From positions 1-7,117 of the forward strand of contig DAOWMX010000115.1 of assembly GCA_030642885.1 (NCBI GenBank): a stretch of 7,117 bases of DNA, read 5' to 3'. The notes beneath the pieces were generated by a model. That model was not told the DNA's origin. It worked only from the letters and a program-made list of their open reading frames with translations, and ran no database searches. Below are positions 1-4,220 of this stretch, in pieces. A program made the translations under genes and the position numbers. The DNA is from Anaerolineales bacterium. Lineage in GTDB: Bacteria; Chloroflexota; Anaerolineae; Anaerolineales; E44-bin32. Each line of letters opens with the position of its first letter. The first letter of the stretch is position 1.

Positions 1-774
1 CAGAGCAGGCATATTGAGGGGAATTTAACCGTCGACCGTATTGGCGGGGACGCCGTGATTCACAAAGTCAAGGGTGATATCCATCTGCGAGGAGTGGGGG
101 GGGACCTGATGCTTAACGATAGCTCTGGCCAGGTGAACGCATTTGTTGGCGGAGATGCTTTAGTCACTCTGGCGACCCCTGAAGGCGCTCAATCAAAAGT
201 GCAGACTGGCAGCGACCTCTCCTGCCGGATATCTCCTGAGTCATCGGTGAACCTATCCTTATCGGCAGGTGGAAACCTGGATTATCCATCAGGAGTGGAG
301 GCCAAAGAGCAGGGTGAGGGTGTCGCTTTTCAGCTTGGTGACGGTGAAGCGGAAATTGAGCTTATAGCTGGTGGAGATCTCTGCCTTCAAATGGGTTTGA
401 GGCAGGATGCTTCAGAAGAAGATTGGGTCGGAGAGATACTAAACGAGGTAGACGCGAAGCTGGCAGAAGTGGAGGCCCGCTTCAATGTTATGGGCACGGG
501 GATGTACGGCTTCGATGCTGATCGAATTGGGGAGCGCGTCCGCCGTGAGGTTCGACGTGCAGAGCGCAAGGCAAGCGGAAAGGCAAAGCGCAAAGCGGCG
601 AAGGAAAAAAGGAAGACGGGCTCGTCCTTCTCATGGACAGCGCCTGGATTCGATGCAACCGTAGAATCTGCCACAGATGAGGAGCGTTTAACGATTCTGC
701 GCATGGTTGAAGAAGGCAAGGTTTCAGTCTCAGAAGCCGAGGCTTTACTCAAGGCTCTGGAGGGAGAATCTTGA
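1..774 (+). CDS. DUF4097-like Gly-Asp repeat protein with C-terminal SHOCT-like module (5' end outside window)
   Basis: The reading frame is open from base 1, so the gene begins upstream; 257 residues are visible, and the GTG at 55 is an internal codon. Residues 1-130 are rich in beta-strand-like stretches punctuated by Gly-Asp or Gly-Asn turns (N8, D17, D26, D35, D52, D72, N92, D126). This resembles the repeat region of DUF4097-type proteins. Residues 134-165 look helical. Residues about 177-207 form a very basic Arg/Lys/Ala linker. Residues about 225-257 (EERLTILRMVEEGKVSVSEA and on) match the short two-helix SHOCT-like module found in YvlB, LiaX and DUF2089 proteins. No membrane segment is visible. 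It overlaps the acetyltransferase gene by 4 bases. The module also occurs in the genes at 1788 and 2357, suggesting a common partner or process. In LiaX/YvlB the module is N-terminal, so this order is reversed. Function is unknown; a regulatory or scaffold role is inference. Confidence 0.85.
   Translation, partial: QSRHIEGNLTVDRIGGDAVIHKVKGDIHLRGVGGDLMLNDSSGQVNAFVGGDALVTLATPEGAQSKVQTGSDLSCRISPESSVNLSLSAGGNLDYPSGVEAKEQGEGVAFQLGDGEAEIELIAGGDLCLQMGLRQDASEEDWVGEILNEVDAKLAEVEARFNVMGTGMYGFDADRIGERVRREVRRAERKASGKAKRKAAKEKRKTGSSFSWTAPGFDATVESATDEERLTILRMVEEGKVSVSEAEALLKALEGES
759..766 (+). promoter_or_regulatory. Ribosome binding site supporting a TTG start
   Basis: GGAGGGAG lies inside the last codons of the upstream gene, 4 bases before the TTG at 771. 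The TTG overlaps the upstream TGA stop (TTGA, 771-774). No other ATG, GTG or TTG in this frame lies between it and the first beta-strand of the GNAT fold. The strong Shine-Dalgarno sequence and the 4-base overlap decide for this rare start codon and imply translational coupling. Confidence 0.8.
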
Positions 775-1754
775 CCGCTGCCGTCGCCGCGGGCAAATCG
801 TTAAGGCACCGGGGAATCCGACCCGTAGAACCGGGCCGCGATATGGCCGCGCTGGCCGGGTTGATCGAACAAGCGTTTTCCGAGCGATTAGATTCCTCTG
901 GACGGCGGATGATCTTGGGTATGAAGATGTTTGCACGGGCGGGGAGCCTCGGTTGGTTTTTAGGCCGTTGGTTTTTACCCCCGGCTGCCTACCCCCAGGG
1001 ATATGTTTGGGAAGAGGACGGCGAGGTAGTAGGTAATGCAAGCCTGCTTCCAGTGAGTGGATTCCAGCAACGCTGGGTGATGGCCAATGTTGTAGTCAAG
1101 CCGGAATACCAGCGCCAGGGCATTGCGCGGGAACTGATCCTGGCTTCGATCAATCATGCACGACGCAGTGGGGGCAAGCGAATCATACTGCAGGTTGATC
1201 GTGATAATCAGGGAGCAAGGACTCTATATGAGAACCTCGAGTTTAAGACTCTCTCAACGCGAACCACTTGGTTAAGAAAAGGGAACGGAGAATGGCCGCA
1301 CGCTGAAACTCAGGACCAGGTTCGACCCCGGACAAGCAGCGAATGGCGCGCGCATTGGGCATTGGCAAAACGACTTCACCCTGAAGGGTTGTTATGGCCC
1401 TTCCCTGTAGTTGCGAGCATATTTCGACCATCAGGATTTGAGAACCTATTCGGATTGGGGAAACCCAAGCATTGGGTGTGGCAGGAAGCCGGGAGACTCG
1501 CCGGTGCGGTGAGTATCAGGCCTGAACTCGAGCGCCGTACGTTGCGCTTGATGATGGTTGTGGAACCTGAATGGCGTGAAGAAATCGAAAGTAGCCTTAT
1601 TTGTGAAGCGATGCAGGATTCGGCGGCGTTAGCTGACAACTTCATCCTGGATTATCCGTCTGATGTCGCCCGGGAAAAAATTGAAAGACTGGGCTTCAAG
1701 GCCATTCGCGAACTCACATGGATGGGAATGAAGCTCGAGGAAAGTGAAATTTGA
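771..1754 (+). CDS. GNAT-family N-acetyltransferase, two tandem GNAT halves
   Basis: A 327-residue protein that probably transfers an acyl group from acyl-CoA to an unidentified amine. The first GNAT domain spans about residues 15-170. It shows the acetyl-CoA-binding motif A at 106-123, with Q114-R-Q-G117-I-A119 fitting Q/RxxGxG/A, and motif B around N146-A149-Y153-F158. Residues about 185-325 look like a second, degenerate GNAT half: beta-strands around VWQEAGRLAGAVSIRP and LRLMMVVEPEW, then a terminal A-x-x-x-x-x-x-LGFK-like helix and strand. It has no clear glycine-rich acyl-CoA loop, so only the N-terminal half is likely catalytic. Twice a typical single GNAT length agrees with this. An in-frame 15-base near-duplication encodes WFL twice at residues 62-69. 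The start is TTG, set by the strong ribosome binding site and the 4-base overlap. It is probably co-transcribed with the SHOCT-module genes on both sides. Substrate cannot be told. Confidence 0.85.
   Translation: MTAAVAAGKSLRHRGIRPVEPGRDMAALAGLIEQAFSERLDSSGRRMILGMKMFARAGSLGWFLGRWFLPPAAYPQGYVWEEDGEVVGNASLLPVSGFQQRWVMANVVVKPEYQRQGIARELILASINHARRSGGKRIILQVDRDNQGARTLYENLEFKTLSTRTTWLRKGNGEWPHAETQDQVRPRTSSEWRAHWALAKRLHPEGLLWPFPVVASIFRPSGFENLFGLGKPKHWVWQEAGRLAGAVSIRPELERRTLRLMMVVEPEWREEIESSLICEAMQDSAALADNFILDYPSDVAREKIERLGFKAIRELTWMGMKLEESEI
952..977 (+). repeat. In-frame 11-bp direct repeat with 15-bp period
   Basis: GTTGGTTTTTA occurs at 952-962 and again at 967-977. The period is 15 bases (five codons), so the reading frame is kept and Trp-Phe-Leu is encoded twice (residues 62-64 and 67-69 of the acetyltransferase). 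It looks like a small tandem duplication in a hydrophobic stretch between the first helix pair and the next strand. Confidence 0.75.
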
Positions 1755-1787
1755 AGGATCGACGAGTTTTAAAAGTGGACATCCGCA

Positions 1788-2339
1788 ATGAATGACGATC
1801 AAAGCAGCATGGATATACTCGATCAGCTTGATGCTGGTCAGATTGATGCCCGTGAAGCCGCCCGCCGGCTTTCAGAGGAAGGCATCCCACCCAGGCAGCA
1901 TGCTGAGGTTCCAAAACTTCCCAACCGCTGGCGATATTGGTGGACAATCCCATTCTCCATTGGGTTCGCAATGTGTGTTACAGGGTGGGGTCTGAGCCAG
2001 TTAGGTGGCTGGTGGTGGGTCTGTGCAGGACCGTTATTGGTGCTTGGAGCCGTCGTTATGATCTTGTCCGCGGCCACGTATAAGTCCCCCTGGGTTCATG
2101 TACGAGTAAAAACTGGAGAAGATAAATGGCCACGCAGGATTGCGATCAGCTTGCCGCTTCCTCTTGGTCTCACCGCACGCATTCTAAAATGTCGAGGTTT
2201 GTCCTTCGGCGGGTTAGATGCAACCACGATCGACGATCTGATACTTGCGCTCGAAGAGAATCCGTCAGCCGACGAACCGATCTACATTGAAGTTGATGAG
2301 GGTGAGATGGGCGAAAAAGTAAGAATTATTCTGGGGTAG
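1788..2339 (+). CDS. SHOCT-like module protein with a Trp-rich two-helix membrane hairpin
   Basis: A 183-residue protein of unknown function with three parts. Residues 8-31 (MDILDQLDAGQIDAREAARR and on) are a shortened SHOCT-like module. Residues about 51-70 and 75-97 are two hydrophobic segments joined by a tight Gly-rich turn, forming a membrane hairpin. Arg47 and Arg49 before it, and Lys99 and further basic residues after it, suggest both ends face the cytoplasm. Seven Trp lie between residues 48 and 77, three of them consecutive (W75-W77). Residues about 102-183 form a soluble domain matching residues 47-123 of the gene at 2357: W-x-H/R-x-R-V near the start, an SLPxGL-like strand, a D-L-x-x-A-L helix and a final GE(K/R)V-x-I strand. 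It starts 33 bases after the acetyltransferase stop, behind a weak GTGGA ribosome site at 1775-1779. It probably anchors the shared domain to the membrane; that is inference. Confidence 0.85.
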   Translation: MNDDQSSMDILDQLDAGQIDAREAARRLSEEGIPPRQHAEVPKLPNRWRYWWTIPFSIGFAMCVTGWGLSQLGGWWWVCAGPLLVLGAVVMILSAATYKSPWVHVRVKTGEDKWPRRIAISLPLPLGLTARILKCRGLSFGGLDATTIDDLILALEENPSADEPIYIEVDEGEMGEKVRIILG

Positions 2340-2341
2340 AC

Positions 2342-2348
2342 AAGGAGG
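2342..2348 (+). promoter_or_regulatory. Strong ribosome binding site
   Basis: AAGGAGG lies 8 bases before the ATG at 2357. An out-of-frame ATG at 2352 is only 3 bases from it, too close, and would give just eight residues. The site therefore decides for 2357. Confidence 0.85.
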
Positions 2349-2356
2349 CCTATGAG

Positions 2357-2728
2357 ATGTCATCAAAAGAGCGATTAAAAATTCTAAAGATGATCGACGA
2401 AGGAAAGATCACGGCGGAAGAAGGCACGCAATTACTTGGAGCCTTGAAGAAACAGAAGGAGCATAGGAGCGGCGCCGCTGAAGGTGGAGCGCAGTGGCTG
2501 CGTATTCGCGTCAGTGACTTGAACTCTGGGAAAGAGACAGTTCGGGTTAGCCTACCGATAGGCCTGGTTAATATCGGTATGAAGATGGGGGCTCGCTTCG
2601 TCCCGGAGATTGAGGAAGAGGCTGTTATGGAAGACCTTGCCGAGGCGCTAAGTCAGGGGATGGCTGGAAAAATCATCGATATCGTCGATGAAGCAGATGG
2701 TGAACGTGTCGAGATATTTATCGAGTAA
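2357..2728 (+). CDS. Small soluble SHOCT-like module protein, paralogue of the preceding gene
   Basis: A 123-residue protein with no membrane segment or signal peptide. Residues 3-33 (KERLKILKMIDEGKITAEEG and on) are a full SHOCT-like module, closely like the C-terminus of the first gene in the window: both follow ERL-x-IL-x-M-x-x-EGK, then an acidic helix ending in LL-x-AL. A short Gly/Ala/His-rich linker follows. Residues 47-123 are the domain shared with the membrane protein encoded just upstream (WLRIRVSD, SLPIGLV, EDLAEAL, GERVEIFIE). The gap to that gene is 17 bases and contains a strong ribosome site. It is the last gene of the block before a 319-base gap. Proteins of this architecture are common as uncharacterised small proteins in Chloroflexota and Firmicutes (family recall, not checked). 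It may be a soluble partner or competitor of the membrane-anchored paralogue, which is inference. Confidence 0.88.
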   Translation: MSSKERLKILKMIDEGKITAEEGTQLLGALKKQKEHRSGAAEGGAQWLRIRVSDLNSGKETVRVSLPIGLVNIGMKMGARFVPEIEEEAVMEDLAEALSQGMAGKIIDIVDEADGERVEIFIE

Positions 2729-2744
2729 GCAGCCATCATCTCGA

Positions 2745-2768
2745 TTCGAACTCTTATGACTTCGAACT
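2745..2768 (+). repeat. Direct repeat of TTCGAACT, 16-bp period
   Basis: TTCGAACT occurs at 2745-2752 and 2761-2768, starting 17 bases after the last stop codon of the block. The TTCGAA core is itself a palindrome, so the copies could also pair as a 6-bp stem with a 10-base loop. No poly-T follows. It could be a pair of operator half-sites or chance. Confidence 0.5.
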
Positions 2769-2774
2769 GAATCC

Positions 2775-2825
2775 GAGCCCCGATCATCTGTGGGATTATT
2801 CACGCTGGTATTACGGATGGGGCTC
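2775..2825 (+). other. Imperfect inverted repeat (possible RNA hairpin)
   Basis: GAGCCCC at 2775-2781 is an exact inverted match to GGGGCTC at 2819-2825. With G2782 bulged, the stem extends by three pairs (ATC 2783-2785 with GAT 2816-2818), giving ten pairs around a 30-base loop. It is followed by AAAAC, not T, so it is not an intrinsic terminator on this strand. It may be an mRNA 3'-end structure. Confidence 0.45.
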
Positions 2826-2878
2826 AAAACAGCGTAACCCAAAATCCGTCAATCAAGGACAAAACATTTATTGCGCGC

Positions 2879-2898
2879 CGCCATGCTGGCGTGTTTTT
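2879..2898 (+). terminator. Candidate weak Rho-independent terminator
   Basis: CGCCA (2879-2883) pairs with TGGCG (2887-2891) across a 3-base loop, and TTTTT follows at 2894-2898. The stem is only 5 bp and two bases separate it from the T run, so it is weak. Its place, 150 bases after the last gene of the block and before the thrC promoter, fits transcription termination there. Confidence 0.4.
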
Positions 2899-3030
2899 CA
2901 TATAAATGACAGCAAACTCATGCGATTAAGTCGCTCGATGTGGCTTGAAGTGGATGTGCCCTCAAAACACTTGGACATATCATCTGCGGTACACGGAACT
3001 TATGTAATGTAGTTTCAAGTCGGAATGCTA

Positions 3031-3039
3031 TGCTATACT
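3031..3039 (+). promoter_or_regulatory. Extended -10 promoter for thrC
   Basis: TGCTATACT is a TGn extended -10 with a near-consensus hexamer TATACT at 3034-3039. The -35 region is poor (GTTTCA at 3012-3017, 16-base spacer, three of six matches), as is usual for extended -10 promoters. Transcription should begin about 3046-3048, right at the ATG at 3048, implying a leaderless mRNA. Confidence 0.6.
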
Positions 3040-3047
3040 CAAAAAAC

Positions 3048-4211
3048 ATGAGTGAACTGACGAGTTTGGAGTGCCCTGAATGCGGGGAGCTTTTTAATCA
3101 TGAGCAGCTTCAAACCATATGTACCAAATGTGATTCGCCGCTGCTCTGCAACTACGATTTGGTGGATTACGCCGATAGCTTAGACAAAGAGCAGATCTCA
3201 AGCCGCCCTAGAGGCCTGTGGCGCTGGCATGAACTGCTTCCGGTACATAACCATGATTATTGTCTAACGCTGGGGGAAGGCGACACAGCCCTTCTACCTG
3301 TGCCTCGGATCGCTGCTGAACTGGGGCTCGGACCGGTCTTTGTTAAAGACGAAGGGGGTAACCCCACCGGCACGTTTAAAGCCAGAGGGCTCGCTGTTGC
3401 AGTCTCGCGAGCCAAAGAACTCGGGGCCAAGGCGCTCTCGATCCCGACCGCTGGCAACGCTGGAGGCGCTTTGGCTGCGTATGCCGCACGCGCTGAGATG
3501 GAAGCGCATGTTTTTATGCCCGCGGATGCGCCTCTCGTGTATCAGGCCGAGGTTGCCGCGCACGGCGGAGAATTGGTACTTGTTGATGGTTTGATCGATG
3601 AAGCGGGCAGGCAAGCCGCACTGCAAACCGAGGCGAACGGTTGGTTTGGGCTCTCAACTTTCAAGGAACCCTACCGCGTTGAGGGCAAAAAGACGATGGG
3701 GTTCGAGTTGGCGGAAGCCTTCCATTGGGAGCTGCCGGAAGTCATTATTTATCCCACAGGCGGCGGTACGGGGTTGGTCGGGATGTGGAAGGCATTTTCC
3801 GAGATGGAGGCGATGGGCTGGATCGGTGCCGATAGACCACGGATGGTGTGTGTCCAGTCTGAAGGTTGTGCACCTGTCGTGAAATCGCTCGAGGGAGGAG
3901 AGCCGCGTATCCCACCGTGGGAAAATGCAGAGACGACAGCACATGGGATTCGGGTTCCTAAAGTCTACGCCGATCGATTGGTTCTGAGCGCAATTCGTGA
4001 AAGCGGCGGCACAGGAATTGCTGTGTCTGACGACGAGTTCATTCAAGCTCAAGCCGAATTGGCTCAGCAGGAAGGTATTCATACTTGCTTAGAAGGGGCG
4101 GCTACACTGGCTGGTTTACGCCGGATGGCAGCCTCCGGGGAAGTGGATCCATCTGAACGGGTTGTCCTTTTCAACACCGGCACCGGATTGAAACAAATGA
4201 ATGTGATCTGA
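3048..4211 (+). CDS. thrC: Threonine synthase, zinc-ribbon type
   Basis: Converts O-phosphohomoserine to threonine and phosphate, the last step of threonine synthesis, in the cytoplasm with pyridoxal phosphate. It has 387 residues, normal for the family. Residues 9-28 are an N-terminal zinc ribbon (C9-x2-C12 and C25-x2-C28). GNPTGTFKARG (104-114) carries the PLP Schiff-base lysine K111. PTAGNAGG (133-140) is the substrate and PLP-contacting Asn loop. PTGGGTG (236-242) binds the PLP phosphate. The C-terminal NTGTGLK (376-382) is also typical. The position after the lysine-arginine core differs from the commoner FKDRG of threonine synthases (Ala112 in place of Asp), so another fold-type II PLP enzyme is a minor alternative. 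An in-frame ATG at 3030 adds six residues but overlaps the -10 box and has no ribosome site, so I prefer 3048. The kinase gene follows 8 bases downstream. Confidence 0.85.
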   Translation: MSELTSLECPECGELFNHEQLQTICTKCDSPLLCNYDLVDYADSLDKEQISSRPRGLWRWHELLPVHNHDYCLTLGEGDTALLPVPRIAAELGLGPVFVKDEGGNPTGTFKARGLAVAVSRAKELGAKALSIPTAGNAGGALAAYAARAEMEAHVFMPADAPLVYQAEVAAHGGELVLVDGLIDEAGRQAALQTEANGWFGLSTFKEPYRVEGKKTMGFELAEAFHWELPEVIIYPTGGGTGLVGMWKAFSEMEAMGWIGADRPRMVCVQSEGCAPVVKSLEGGEPRIPPWENAETTAHGIRVPKVYADRLVLSAIRESGGTGIAVSDDEFIQAQAELAQQEGIHTCLEGAATLAGLRRMAASGEVDPSERVVLFNTGTGLKQMNVI

Positions 4212-4220
4212 AGTGATCTG
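4203..4220 (+). repeat. 8-bp direct repeat across the thrC-kinase junction
   Basis: GTGATCTG occurs at 4203-4210 and 4213-4220, a 10-base period. The first copy holds the last thrC codons and most of its TGA stop; the final G of the second copy is the first base of the kinase GTG start. No good Shine-Dalgarno sequence lies before this start, so re-initiation after thrC is likely. Confidence 0.7.

Larger units (their letters stand above)
2729..3047 (+). other. 319-base intergenic region without a convincing gene
   Basis: This gap separates the SHOCT-module block from thrC. Only tiny ORFs occur; the longest noted is 30 codons at 2920-3012 without a ribosome site. No leader peptide rich in Thr or Ile codons is present, so a classical threonine attenuator is not supported. 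The region contains a direct repeat (2745-2768), an imperfect hairpin (2775-2825), a weak terminator candidate (2879-2898) and an extended -10 promoter (3031-3039). I see no tRNA or recognised riboswitch. Confidence 0.75.

Noticed and set aside
55..57. GTG at 55 as the start of the first gene
   Set aside because: The frame is open back to base 1 and already shows the same Gly-Asn/Gly-Asp repeat units, so the coding region continues upstream.
387..752. 121-residue minus-strand ORF within the first gene
   Set aside because: Low-complexity Ser/Arg-rich translation with no motif, antisense to a clearly coding frame.
2352..2378. Out-of-frame ATG at 2352 as an upstream peptide or alternative start
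   Set aside because: It is only 3 bases from the AAGGAGG site and reads eight residues before a stop.
2735..2770. TTCGAATC-like tRNA T-loop on the minus strand after the SHOCT block
   Set aside because: The flanking bases do not form a T-stem, and no cloverleaf or CCA end is visible.
2757..2929. Very short ORFs at 2757, 2817, 2883 and 2906 as possible thr leader peptides
   Set aside because: None has a run of Thr or Ile codons and none is coupled to a terminator-antiterminator pair; the likely thrC promoter lies downstream of all of them.
2920..3012. 30-residue ORF in the intergenic region (MRLSRSMWLEVDVP and on)
   Set aside because: It has no ribosome site and no recognisable motif, and its length is expected by chance.
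3030..3047. Six-residue N-terminal extension of threonine synthase from ATG 3030
   Set aside because: This start overlaps the extended -10 box and has no Shine-Dalgarno sequence. The zinc ribbon is complete from 3048.
3654..4082. 142-residue minus-strand ORF within thrC
   Set aside because: It lies opposite conserved threonine synthase motifs and has no recognisable domain or ribosome site.
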